Part shown: piece by piece, positions 26,623 to 35,812 of the stretch
Numbering within the stretch: position 1 is the stretch's first letter
Layout of the letters: the number at the start of each line of letters is the position of its first letter
Origin: Pararhodobacter oceanensis
GTDB lineage: Bacteria; Pseudomonadota; Alphaproteobacteria; Rhodobacterales; Rhodobacteraceae
Reading direction: 5' to 3'
DNA length: 64,000 nt
Assembly: GCF_003076755.1 (NCBI RefSeq)
Contig: NZ_QDKM01000004.1
Coordinates: forward strand, 310,001 to 374,000
The notes under the pieces: generated by a model
Told to the model about the DNA's origin: nothing
The model's database searches: none
Seen by the model: only the letters and a program-made list of their open reading frames with translations
Translations under genes and position numbers: made by a program

Positions 26623-29600
26623 TCCGCTGGTTCACCGGCCATCCGACGGCGGGCAATCTTCTGCTACTGGTGATCCTCGCGGCGGGGCTTTTTGCCGTGC
26701 CGAACCTGCTGCGCGAGACTTTCCCCGATTTTCGCTCAGTCGAGGCCGAAATCACCGTGCCCTACCGCGGCGCCGCAGCCGAGGATGTGGAGCGGGCGAT
26801 CTGCGCGCCGCTTTGGGACGGGGTGCAGGGTGTCGAGGGGCTGCAAACCCTGAGTTGCAGCGCACACTCCGGCCGCGCCCGCGCCGTAGCCACCATGGGT
26901 TCGGGCAATGATCCGCTGCGGTTTATCAGCGCCCTGCGCAGCGAAGTCGCGGCGATTGACAGTTTCCCTGCCCGCGCCGATCCGGCGATTGTGCGCGAGA
27001 TGCACCGCTCCGATCCGATCGCCTCGGTGGCGATTTCGGGTGATTTGCCGCTCTCGGAACTGGACCTTTACGCCGAGAGCCTTGCCGACCGGATCACCGC
27101 GCTTTCGGGTGTCGCCACGGCCACGCGCAGCGGGCTTGGCACCCGCACGCTCAGCATCAGCGCCGACCGTGTGGTGCTCGAGGGCTACGGGCTGACCCCT
27201 GCCAGTTTGGCCAATGCGATTGCGGCGCAGAATATCGACCTGCCCGCCGGCACATTGGAAGGCGCGGGCCGCGATCTGACCCTGCGCGTCACCGCCGCCC
27301 GCGACAGCGCTGCGGGGCTGGCGGCGATCCCTGTGCTGGTGCTGCCCAGCGGCGCCACGCTGAGTCTGGGCGAGATTGCCACGATCACCGAGCGTTTCGA
27401 GCCGCCCCATGACCGCGCGAGCATCGACGGGGCGCCCGCGATCCTCATTGATGTCGCCAAGGCGCTGGATGCCGACGCGCTGCGGGTGCTCGACGCGGTC
27501 ACCGCATTAGTCGCGCAGGAAACCGCCCGTCTGCCACCCGCCCTGCGCATTGAAGTGGTACAGGACGTGACCTCGATCATCCGCGACCGCCTGCTGATGC
27601 TGGTGCAAAACGGCGTCATCGGGCTGGTGCTGGTCGTCGTCGTGATGTCCCTCTTCTTCCGCCCCGGTTTCGCGATCTGGGCGGCGATGGGCCTGCCCGC
27701 GGCCTTTGCCGGTGCGTTCATCTGGATGGCGGTGACGGGGCTCAGCCTGAACATGATGACGCTGGTCGCGCTGTTGATGGCGATCGGCATTGTGATGGAC
27801 GATAGCATCGTCATCGCCGAATCCATCGCCGTGCATACCAAGGGTTCCACCAGTGTCGCCAATGTCGCGGCGGGCGTGGCGGCGGTGGCGCCCGGCGTCA
27901 TCTCGTCCTTTCTGACCACGCTGGCGGTGTTCCTGCCGCTGGCCTTTCTCGCCGGTGAACTCGGCGCGGTCTTGCAGGTGCTGCCGGTGGTCCTGCTGGC
28001 CGCGCTTGCTGCCTCCTTGATCGAGGCCTTCCTGATCCTGCCGCATCATCTCTCGGGCAGCAAAACACAGGACAATCCATCACGCTTTCGCCGCGCCTTC
28101 GACGCCGGTTTCAACGCCCTGCGCGATCAAGGCGTGGGGCGTCTGGCCGATGCCGCGATCCGCTTTCGCTGGCTGGTCTCGGGGCTGGCCATCGCCGCGC
28201 TGATCGTCACCGTCGGCGCCTTGGGCGGCGGGGTGGTCAAGCGCGAGGCCCTGCCCGAGATCGACGGCGATGTGCTTGAGGCGCGTATCTTGATGCCCGC
28301 CGGCACCCCCCTCGCCCGCACCATGGAGGCGGTGGCGCAGGTCGAGGCGGCGGTTGACCGGGTAAATACGCAAATGTCCCCCGACCCTGCCGCGGCGCCG
28401 CTGGTGATCCGCCGCATCACCCGCATGGGGCGCAACCTGTCGGCGGGGGAAAGCGGCGCCCATGTCGCCACCGTCGCGGTCGATCTGCAAAGCGCCGGCA
28501 CACGGAGCCAAACGCTTGATCAGATCATCACCCTTTGGCGCGCCGAGATCGGACCGCTGGCCGGCGCCTCCTCGCTGATCCTCACCGAACCGGGCATCGG
28601 CCCGCAGGGCGTCGCAGTGGAGTTGCGCCTGAGCCATCCCGACCTCGCCACCCTGCAAGACGCCGGTCGCGCCACGCTGGCCGAACTCTCCAGCTATGCC
28701 GGTGTGCGCAACGCGATCCTTGATCTGCGCCCCGGCGCGCCGGAACTGCGACTGACGCTTTCACCGGGGGCCGAGGCTCTGGGCCTCACCGCTGCCGATA
28801 TCGCCAGCCAATTGCGCGCCGCCTTCCTTGGCACGCAGCTTGAGGAAATCCGGCGCGGCGACAGGGCGTGGGATCTCGAGGTGCGCCTCTCCGACGCCGA
28901 CCGTGCCAACCGCGCCGGTCTTGAGGCCTTTGAAATCGCGCTCCCCGCAGGTGGTAGTGTGCCGCTGTCCAGCGTCGCCAGCCTCACCGAGGCGCGCGGT
29001 TGGGGCAGTATCACCCAGCGCAACGGGCGCCGCACCCTCACCGTTTCGGCGGATGTCGACGGGCAGATCGGCAATGCCGATGCGATCACCGCCCGTTTGG
29101 CCAGCGGCTACCTGCCCGCGCTCGCTGCCGAGACCCCGGGGCTGAGTTTCGAGATCGGCGGACAGGCCGCCAATGCCGCCGAGACCGTCGCCTCGATCCT
29201 GCGCGGGTTTCTGATCGGGCTGGTCGGTATCTATGCCGTGCTCAGCTTCCAGTTCCGCAGCTATATCGAGCCGGTGATCGTGATGATGACCATCCCGCTG
29301 GCCTTCCTCGGGGTGGTCTGGGGGCATGTGCTGATGGGCTATAATATCTCGATGCCCTCGCTGGTCGGCGCGGCATCATTGGCGGGGATCGTGGTCAATA
29401 ACGCGATCCTCTTGGTCGGCGTGATCAATGCCCGCCGCGCCGAGGGCCGCACAGCTGCCGAGGCTGCGGGCGATGCGGTGCGGGCGCGGTTCCGGCCGAT
29501 CTTTGTCTCGGTCTCGACCACGATTTTCGGCATGGCGCCCTTGCTGTTCGAGACCTCGACGCAGGCGCAAACGCTGAAACCTTTGGTGATCGCGGTGGTC

Positions 29601-29714
29601 TTCGGGCTGCTGGCGGCGACGGTGCTGATCCTTGCCGTGCTGCCCGCCTTCTATGCCGTTCTGGATGATTTGCGCCCCGCGACAGGGCGCAAATCAGGGC
29701 AAACTCTCAAGTGA
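26619..29714 (+). CDS. RND efflux pump, inner-membrane subunit, second system
   Basis: 1031 residues with 12 predicted membrane helices. Helix 4 carries IVMDDSIVIAES (the Asp pair). In helix 10, where AcrB-type pumps have VKNAILLV with the proton-relay Lys, this protein has VVNNAILLVG, with Asn instead. That substitution is found in a recognised side-branch of RND proteins, so this pump may use a modified relay or different substrates. Coupled to the adaptor gene by ATGA overlap. It converges with the DUF805 gene with no intervening base. Confidence 0.93.
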   Translation: MIRWFTGHPTAGNLLLLVILAAGLFAVPNLLRETFPDFRSVEAEITVPYRGAAAEDVERAICAPLWDGVQGVEGLQTLSCSAHSGRARAVATMGSGNDPLRFISALRSEVAAIDSFPARADPAIVREMHRSDPIASVAISGDLPLSELDLYAESLADRITALSGVATATRSGLGTRTLSISADRVVLEGYGLTPASLANAIAAQNIDLPAGTLEGAGRDLTLRVTAARDSAAGLAAIPVLVLPSGATLSLGEIATITERFEPPHDRASIDGAPAILIDVAKALDADALRVLDAVTALVAQETARLPPALRIEVVQDVTSIIRDRLLMLVQNGVIGLVLVVVVMSLFFRPGFAIWAAMGLPAAFAGAFIWMAVTGLSLNMMTLVALLMAIGIVMDDSIVIAESIAVHTKGSTSVANVAAGVAAVAPGVISSFLTTLAVFLPLAFLAGELGAVLQVLPVVLLAALAASLIEAFLILPHHLSGSKTQDNPSRFRRAFDAGFNALRDQGVGRLADAAIRFRWLVSGLAIAALIVTVGALGGGVVKREALPEIDGDVLEARILMPAGTPLARTMEAVAQVEAAVDRVNTQMSPDPAAAPLVIRRITRMGRNLSAGESGAHVATVAVDLQSAGTRSQTLDQIITLWRAEIGPLAGASSLILTEPGIGPQGVAVELRLSHPDLATLQDAGRATLAELSSYAGVRNAILDLRPGAPELRLTLSPGAEALGLTAADIASQLRAAFLGTQLEEIRRGDRAWDLEVRLSDADRANRAGLEAFEIALPAGGSVPLSSVASLTEARGWGSITQRNGRRTLTVSADVDGQIGNADAITARLASGYLPALAAETPGLSFEIGGQAANAAETVASILRGFLIGLVGIYAVLSFQFRSYIEPVIVMMTIPLAFLGVVWGHVLMGYNISMPSLVGAASLAGIVVNNAILLVGVINARRAEGRTAAEAAGDAVRARFRPIFVSVSTTIFGMAPLLFETSTQAQTLKPLVIAVVFGLLAATVLILAVLPAFYAVLDDLRPATGRKSGQTLK

Positions 29715-30167
29715 TCAGGTGGCCGGCACCGGCCCGAACTGGTTTGCCTCAGGCTCGGACGGGCGGGTCAGCCACCACAGGAACACCAGCCCGACCACCA
29801 GTTGCACAAGGCCAAACAGCGCCATGAACCCCATGCTGCCCATGCTCGGCATATTGGTCACCTGCCCGCCATCGACCACCGGCGCCGAGGGCATGAACAA
29901 CATGCCGATCAAGCCAAGCCCCATCGGGATGAAGATCTGCCAGCCCGGCCGTCCGGTATCTTGCAAGCGCCGGTATCCCGCCGCCGCCATCGGGCTGAGC
30001 AAGGCGAGGTAATAGATCAATACGATCCACGATCCCAGCAGTGAGGCAATGATCCCGCCGATCACCACAACCAGCACGAACCACCAATATTCCGACCGGC
30101 TCGCGCGCCCGCTGAAACCGACATATTTTTGCGTCAGACAGGTTTTAACCGAAGTTTGCAGGTCCAT
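29715..30167 (-). CDS. DUF805 inner-membrane protein
   Basis: 150 residues. Opens with the family signature KYVGFSGRASRSEYWWFVL (about 15-33), followed by three more membrane segments; YRRLQDTGRPGW is the conserved DUF805 loop. Function is unknown across the family (YhaH/YhaI-like). AGGGAGAG precedes the ATG. Single gene, back-to-back with the end of the RND operon. Confidence 0.88.
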   Translation of the reverse strand: MDLQTSVKTCLTQKYVGFSGRASRSEYWWFVLVVVIGGIIASLLGSWIVLIYYLALLSPMAAAGYRRLQDTGRPGWQIFIPMGLGLIGMLFMPSAPVVDGGQVTNMPSMGSMGFMALFGLVQLVVGLVFLWWLTRPSEPEANQFGPVPAT

Positions 30168-30454
30168 AAAATTCTCTCCCTTTCAATGGTTACTCTCAAA
30201 TACGATCACGATTTGACCGCAGCATTGCCCGAATTCCTTTTGCAATCAAGTCGGCTGCGCTCAGGTTGCAGTGAGGCGCGGAGGGCGCCGAAAAACCAGC
30301 AGCAGCAAAAGCCCTCGCTATTCGGGACAATCAGCGCCAAGATTAATCTGATCCAAAACCCGCGCGGCGCCGTATGATCCTCAAGGCGTTGAGAAATGAA
30401 ACCACGTCGCGCCACCATCTAACCCGCTGGGATAGCACTCGAAAAGGACACGCC

Positions 30455-31174
30455 ATGCGCATTGGAACTCTCGCCATTCTGGTGCTGGTCGCCACCATCG
30501 CCTTTGTGATTTCGCCGCTATTTTCCAGCGGTTTCAACGGCTTTTCCGCCGATCAATTCCCGATCCCGCAGACCGACCCGCCGGTGCAACCTGCGGGTTA
30601 TGCGTTTGCGATCTGGGGGGTGATTTACCTCTGGCTGGTGATCAGCGCCGCTTACGGCGTCTGGCGCGCACCCGACGACGCAGGCTGGCAGGCGATGCGG
30701 ATCCCCTTGTTGATCAGTCTGACTATCGGCGCGTTCTGGATCGCGGCGGCAAATTCCGCGCCGGTTCTGGCGACAGTGATGATCGTGGTGATGGCGGCCA
30801 CAGCAATCGCGGCCCTGCTGCGCGCGGGGCCACAGGATGTCTGGCTGCAGGCCCGCCCCGTCGCGCTCTATGCAGGCTGGCTGACCGCCGCGACCGGCGT
30901 CGGCATTGGCGTCACGCTGGCCGGATACGGGGTGCTTTCGGCGCAGGCAGCGGCGCTCTTGTGCCTTGGCGCGGTGCTGCTGGTCGCGCTGATCGTGCAG
31001 GCCGCGCGCCCCCGCGAATGGGGGTATGCGGCGGCGATTATCTGGGCGCTGGTCGGTGTGATCGTCAGCAATCTGCCGACGATGAATCTGCCGGTGCTGG
31101 CGCTCGCCGCGCTTGGCATCGCCCTGCTCGCATGGCGCGCTGCGGTGCCGTTCGTCAAATCTGAGACTCGTTAA
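30455..31174 (+). CDS. TspO/MBR-related tryptophan-rich membrane protein
   Basis: 239 residues, seven to eight predicted membrane helices. The segment VQPAGYAFAIWGVIYLWLVISAAYGVW is the hallmark of TspO-like proteins found in many Rhodobacteraceae, longer than classical five-helix TspO. TspO proteins bind porphyrins and act in tetrapyrrole or stress signalling; for this branch the role is not established. ATG at 30455 has AAAAGGA upstream; an earlier in-frame ATG at 30374 would add a hydrophilic stretch without a ribosome site. Confidence 0.72.
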   Translation: MRIGTLAILVLVATIAFVISPLFSSGFNGFSADQFPIPQTDPPVQPAGYAFAIWGVIYLWLVISAAYGVWRAPDDAGWQAMRIPLLISLTIGAFWIAAANSAPVLATVMIVVMAATAIAALLRAGPQDVWLQARPVALYAGWLTAATGVGIGVTLAGYGVLSAQAAALLCLGAVLLVALIVQAARPREWGYAAAIIWALVGVIVSNLPTMNLPVLALAALGIALLAWRAAVPFVKSETR

Positions 31175-31263
31175 GCCCTGCCCTGATCAAGGAAAATAGC
31201 GCCGCGGCTGCACCCCCTCGCCGCGCCCCGCAGGTCAGCCTGCGCTTTAGTGCGCCTCACCCG

Positions 31264-32481
31264 CTACGCCGCCATACAGACGATCAGCGGGCGCAACCGG
31301 TGCAGCACCTCCACCGTGCCCGCATGCGCCTCGAGAACCTTATCGAGATCCTTATAGACCTCGGGCGCCTCATCCGCGCCGCCACCGCGCAGGATGATCC
31401 CCTGCCGCGCAAGCTCCTTTTGAACAGCCGGAAAATCCACCTGACCGCCGCTCTGCACCCATTCGGTCACATTGACCACGCGCCCGTCCTTGCGGGTGGC
31501 CTGCCGCTTGACCCGTCGCCGCCGCCCCGCCGCCGCCGAGCGTGACATCACCCGCCCCGCGCCATGCACGGTCGAGTAATAGAGCCCGCGTGACTGGGCG
31601 CTGTCGACGCCTTGCAAGATCACCGAGACCCCGCCCATCGACGCACCTACAAACCCGCGCTGGCCGGGAAACGCAGGTGTCGCGCCCTTGCGCACCACCC
31701 AGCGGTTCTGGCCGCCGTGCTCTTCGTGCCAAGCGAAATTATGGTGGTTGTGCACCTCGTCCACTATCTCGCCGCCAAGGATCTCGACCACCCTGTCACA
31801 GGCCCAGTCACGCCCCGCATAGGCATAGCGACCGGCCAATTGCATACAGGCGATATAATCGCGCCCCAACGCCGAATTCACCGGCAGTGTTTTCGGCGCC
31901 GCATCCGCCGCATTGGGCTTATCGCCCGCCTGTTTCATAAAATGCGACGCAATTGCATGGCCCAATGAGCGCGAGCCGAAATGGACCCCGACCCAAATCC
32001 GCTCCTCCTCATCGGCGAACACATTGACATAATGATTGCCCGCGCCGATCGAACCCAATTGCGCCCGCGCCGTCGCTTTCAGATCGCCCGAAGCGCGCAG
32101 AAACGGCGAGGTCTGCCAAAGTGGATCGTCAAACAGCGCATCCTCGACGCGGGTCTTATTCGCCTGCCCGACGCCGAAGGCCAGTTGCGCATACATCTCA
32201 TCCGCCAAGGGCGCGAGCCGCCCGCTGACATCCGCCCGCGTCAGATTGGTCCGCACCGCTTTGTTGCCACAGCCGATATCGAAGCCGACACCCGCCGGAG
32301 CGATCCTATCGGTTTAGACCGCCACACCGCCGACCGGCATGCCGTAGCCTTGGTGATTATCTGCCATCAACAGCATCGCTTCGGCTTCGATCCGGCAGTT
32401 TTGCGCCTGCGCCAACGCGCCCTCGCTGGCCTCGCCCATAATTACGATCTCGGGCTTTGGGCTCCGGTCTTGCATCACCAT
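31264..32481 (-). pseudogene. rtcB: rtcB (RNA-splicing/repair ligase) interrupted by a single in-frame TAA
   Basis: Reading from the ATG at 32481 (AGGAAGGA upstream) there are 55 codons ending MADNHQGYGMPVGGVAV, then TAA at 32316-32314, then the same frame continues TDRIAPAGVGFDIGCGNKAVRTNL to a normal RtcB C-terminus (stop 31264). There is no frameshift: one codon breaks an otherwise intact gene of about 405 codons. Metal ligands are retained downstream: Asp/Cys of GFDIGCG, His of GAGNHY, GVHFGSR, EVHNHHNFAWHE, and STVHGAGR with the guanylylated His. RtcB joins RNA 2',3'-cyclic phosphate to 5'-OH ends. Either this is a recent pseudogene, a sequencing error, or the stop is read through. No rtcA or archease gene is adjacent. 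Confidence 0.85.
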
Positions 32482-32773
32482 TTTGGGGTCCTTCCTGCCT
32501 CCGCACAGGCAAATCGCCCCCGCGAAACCTGCGGGTCGGCGTGCCGGTGCTGTGGCGTTCATATGTATAGGCTCTGCCGGTAAGAGCCAATGCGCTGCGA
32601 GCGAACCGCGCATCGAAGGACATGCCGGTTTTTCAGCATATGAAGCTGTTTGACTGGGTTTTAGACCTTGGTGCTGGAGAAATTAAAGAACTTTGAAGTT
32701 CAAAAACCAAACAGCCTAGCGGAAAAATGCCGAGCTGCTTGAAAACCTGCGCACATACGTTAGTTAAAGCGCC

Positions 32774-33208
32774 ATGATCAGCAGACCCTCCCGCCCCGCA
32801 ACATTCCGCGCCCGTTTTCAAGCCGCGCTCTCCCGCCCTGCCCTCGGCGGCGCGGTTCTGGCGCTGGCCCTCGCCGTGCCGATAAGCGCCGCTGCGTCCA
32901 GCGTGGTGCAGGATTGGATCCCCTCGGAACTGGTTTTTCCTGACGATATCGAAGTGGTTACCGACCGCGCCATCGGCTCGAGCATACGGATGTTTGCGAT
33001 CACCACCGAGGCCGATCTCGACGCGCTTTTTGGCGACTGGATGGACAGTCTGAGCAGCACCGATTATTCGGTCAGCCTGAACACCGAAGACCGGCTCGGG
33101 CAATCCATCGAATTCTCTGGCCCGGGGATTTTCAACGCTAAAATCATCGCCGCGCCGGTCACCGATGAGGGCCGCAGCATCATCGAATTCGACGCCACGC
33201 TGAATTGA
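32774..33208 (+). CDS. Small exported protein of unknown function
   Basis: 144 residues. A long N-terminus with basic residues and a hydrophobic core (LGGAVLALALAVPISAAASS) makes a signal peptide of about 42 residues. The mature part of about 100 residues is acidic, with alternating beta-like stretches (IRMFAITTEADLDALFGDWMDSL; FNAKIIAAPVTDEGRSIIEFDATLN). No family recognised and no strong ribosome site. The 160 bases before it are AT-richer than average. It may be a lineage-specific periplasmic protein. Confidence 0.6.
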   Translation: MISRPSRPATFRARFQAALSRPALGGAVLALALAVPISAAASSVVQDWIPSELVFPDDIEVVTDRAIGSSIRMFAITTEADLDALFGDWMDSLSSTDYSVSLNTEDRLGQSIEFSGPGIFNAKIIAAPVTDEGRSIIEFDATLN

Positions 33209-33302
33209 GGCACCACGGGTTATAAAGACCCGCAGGTTTTGGTTAATCGGTTTTCGTGCTCGGGTGATTTACGCGCCGCACCAGCCGCCAATCCCGGCAA
33301 TG

Positions 33303-33554
33303 CTACCCGCTCACCATCCCCGCCACCATGGCGCCGAGGGCGACGAGATGGACCAGCATCAGCGCGTTATCCTTCCACATGGCGCCGACCGCAAACCAGC
33401 CCAAGACACCGATCAGAAACAGATAGAGGTTCCACGGCGTCCAGCCGAATCCGGTGGCGGTATAGCCCATGATCTGGATGATCGAGGCGCCCCATTTGAC
33501 CGCGAACACCATGCGGTCGAATTGCGGGCGCCTCATGGCGGCGTCAGCGGACAT
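33303..33554 (-). CDS. DUF6552-like small membrane protein
   Basis: 83 residues starting MSADAAMRRPQFDRMVFAVKWGAS. Two to three membrane helices: ASIIQIMGYTATGFG, WNLYLFLIGVLGWFAVGAMW and ALMLVHLVALGAMVAG. The layout WGASxxQIxGYxxTxxGxTPWNxYxFxxGxxGW is that of a conserved Rhodobacteraceae small membrane family of unknown function. GGGAGG lies at the right distance from the ATG at 33554. It is divergent from the LysR gene at 33789. Confidence 0.78.
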   Translation of the reverse strand: MSADAAMRRPQFDRMVFAVKWGASIIQIMGYTATGFGWTPWNLYLFLIGVLGWFAVGAMWKDNALMLVHLVALGAMVAGMVSG

Positions 33555-33788
33555 GAGCCAAGCCTCCCGCTGCAGCGCCGTTGCCTTGTGCAGACAAGGA
33601 CCGGCTACCCGGATCAATTCCAACTACCGACGCTATACGCGCGGCGCCGGTGCCGCTGCCGGCGATATGCACCATGTTATCTACAGTCATTACTCACTCC
33701 ATCTCGTCATTGGCATGAATATAATCTTATGGACGCGCCGCATCGCCCGAGAATTGATCTTTCATGACAGTAGAAATACTATCTCCAA

Positions 33789-34667
33789 ATGACCCAGCTT
33801 CCTCCCCTTAACGGGCTGCGCGCATTTGATGTGGCGGGCCGGTTCCTGAACTTTCGCGCCGCGGCCGATGAGTTGCGCGTGACGCAGGGCGCCATTGCCC
33901 AGCAGGTGCGCCAGCTTGAGGCGCATTTGGGAGTGCCCTTGTTTGAGCGACTGCCGAAGGGTCTGGCCTTCACCGCCGCGGGGCGAAGCTATCACGCGGG
34001 CATCGCCAGTGCGTTTGACGCGCTGCGCAATGCCACCGAGCAGCTCAGGCCGGAACCCGGCAAGGTGCTGATCAGCGTCACTCCGACCTTCGCGGCGAAA
34101 TGGTTGATCCCCAATCTGCCCGATTTCTCGACCCATCACCCCGATATCGACCTGCGCATTCTGGCGACCGAGAAACTCTCGAGCTTTCACAGCGACGGGA
34201 TCGACCTTGCGGTCCGACAGGGCGAGCCGCCCTTTGGCGCCGCGCTCGACGCTCATCTGCTGTTTGATCAAGAGGTTATCGCGGTGTCAACGCCCGATCT
34301 GGTCGCGGAGCAAGGCGTGCCGGTCACTCCGCAGGCCCTCTCGGCCCTGCCCAAACTGCACGACGCGCATGATCTCTGGCCGGAGTTCCTGAGGTCGCTG
34401 AACATCGCAGATACCGCGGGCCACGGGCTGCGCTTGAGCCAGACCTCATTGGCTGTCGATGCCGCGCTTTCCGGTCAGGGCGCGGCGCTGGTGAGCCGGT
34501 TTCTGGTGGCTGCGGAGCTTGCAAGCGGGCGTTTACTGCAGATCACACCGCAAATCTTGCGCGGCAGGCAGGATTTCTACCTGCTTGCCACGCGCAAACC
34601 CAAGCAATCACCGGCGATTGCCAAGGTCATATCATGGTTTCTCGCGCGCGCCGCTGACCGGTCGTAG
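33789..34667 (+). CDS. LysR-family regulator, GcvA-like
   Basis: 292 residues. Opens with LPPLNGLRAFDVAGRFLNFRAAADELRVTQGAIAQQVRQLEAHLGVPLFERLPKGLAFT, a typical GcvA-type DNA-binding domain, and ends with a LysR effector domain. It is divergent from the DUF6552-like gene and convergent with the SDR gene, 32 bases from its stop. The leader lacks a clear Shine-Dalgarno site. Effector and targets unknown. Confidence 0.88.
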   Translation: MTQLPPLNGLRAFDVAGRFLNFRAAADELRVTQGAIAQQVRQLEAHLGVPLFERLPKGLAFTAAGRSYHAGIASAFDALRNATEQLRPEPGKVLISVTPTFAAKWLIPNLPDFSTHHPDIDLRILATEKLSSFHSDGIDLAVRQGEPPFGAALDAHLLFDQEVIAVSTPDLVAEQGVPVTPQALSALPKLHDAHDLWPEFLRSLNIADTAGHGLRLSQTSLAVDAALSGQGAALVSRFLVAAELASGRLLQITPQILRGRQDFYLLATRKPKQSPAIAKVISWFLARAADRS

Positions 34668-34699
34668 CGCCGAAACCGCATTGCGCGCATCGCAGCCGT

Positions 34700-35650
34700 T
34701 CAAAGCGCCCATTGATACCCCGTCGCCGCCTCGGAGACCTCCCACAGCCGCGCCATCACCGGCTTGTCATAGGCATGGGGCCGCAATTCCCCCTTGCCGA
34801 CGGGGCCGCCGAACCCCAGCCAGCCCGTGGGACCGTAAAGCGCACGAGGCTCCAGCCCCTCTTCGGTGGCGCACATCACCTCGGGCCAAGAGCCCTTTTC
34901 GGCAGATTGCACCAAGGGCGACAGCGACATCAGCCCAAACATGATCCGCGTGGTCAGATTGCCGCTGGTGGTGATCAGCGAGGTGCGTGACGAACCGGGA
35001 TGACAGACATAGACGCCGACATCACTGCGACCTGCCGCGGCCAGCCGGTCCTGCAACTCATAGGCGAACATCATCTGCGCCAGTTTGCTTTGCGAGTACG
35101 TGCGGTTTTGGTGATAGTTCTGATCCCAGTTCATATCGTCGAACTGGATGGTTTTGATCCCCATATTATAGCCAAGGCTCGAGACCACCACGATCCGGCC
35201 CTTGGTCTCGGCCACGCGCTCGAATACCAGCCCGCAAAGCAGGAAATGGCCGTAGTGGTTGGTGCCCAGCATGCTTTCGAACCCGTCAACCGTCAGCACT
35301 TGTTTGGGCACCTGCGCGATGGCAGCGTTGCAGATCAGCGCGTCAATGCGCGGAACCGTGGCCAAGATCTCCGCCGCCGCCGCGCGCACAGAGGCCAGCG
35401 AGGCAAGGTCCATGCGGATATAGCTGACCTTGGCCTCGGCGCCGAATTCGGCCTTTAGCTGCGCCTGTGCCGCCTGCGATTTCGCGTCCGAGCGGTTCAG
35501 CATCACCACTTTCGCGCCTTTGCCCAGCAGCGTCCGCGCCGCCTGAAACCCCGCGCCGGCATTGGCGCCGGTGATCACATAGGTCTTGCCGCCAAGATCA
35601 CTCAGGCGGTCCGGCGTCCAGCCTTTGGGTCCAAATCTGGTATCCGACAT
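34700..35650 (-). CDS. Short-chain dehydrogenase, retinol-dehydrogenase/WWOX-like
   Basis: 316 residues, longer than classical SDRs. TGANAGAGFQAARTL (cofactor site), LNRSDAKS with Arg after the second strand favouring NADP(H), ICNAAI (in place of NNAG), catalytic VVSSLGYNM Ser, and YSQSK Tyr/Lys. This pattern matches the retinol dehydrogenase/protochlorophyllide reductase-like branch. It is divergent from an AraC-type regulator with a 21-base-period direct repeat in between, which suggests regulated expression. Substrate unknown. Confidence 0.88.
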   Translation of the reverse strand: MSDTRFGPKGWTPDRLSDLGGKTYVITGANAGAGFQAARTLLGKGAKVVMLNRSDAKSQAAQAQLKAEFGAEAKVSYIRMDLASLASVRAAAAEILATVPRIDALICNAAIAQVPKQVLTVDGFESMLGTNHYGHFLLCGLVFERVAETKGRIVVVSSLGYNMGIKTIQFDDMNWDQNYHQNRTYSQSKLAQMMFAYELQDRLAAAGRSDVGVYVCHPGSSRTSLITTSGNLTTRIMFGLMSLSPLVQSAEKGSWPEVMCATEEGLEPRALYGPTGWLGFGGPVGKGELRPHAYDKPVMARLWEVSEAATGYQWAL

Positions 35651-35739
35651 TATCTTGCTCCTTTGAGCGCGGGCAAAGGGCCGCGCAACTTATATCCTGA
35701 AGCTGTAAATACCTCTCACAGGCGCGCAGAAACAGCCAA

Positions 35740-35771
35740 GATTGTCGCAAAAACTTGCCTGATTGTCTCAA
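35740..35771. promoter_or_regulatory. AraC-type direct repeat, GATTGTC-N-CAA twice with a 21-base period
   Basis: GATTGTCGCAA at 35740-35750 and GATTGTCTCAA at 35761-35771 differ at one base and start exactly 21 bases apart, two helical turns. AraC-family proteins bind such tandem half-sites. The site is between the SDR gene and the AraC-type gene, 42 bases before the latter's start. Confidence 0.6.
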
Positions 35772-35812
35772 GCCGGTTGCAACGCGCGGGGTTCCTCGGT
35801 TAGATCGCCGCC

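Noticed and set aside
32614-32773. AT-richer stretch before the small exported protein, considered as a small RNA or island boundary
   Set aside because: No hairpin with T-run, promoter pair or repeat is clear; it may be only a promoter region.
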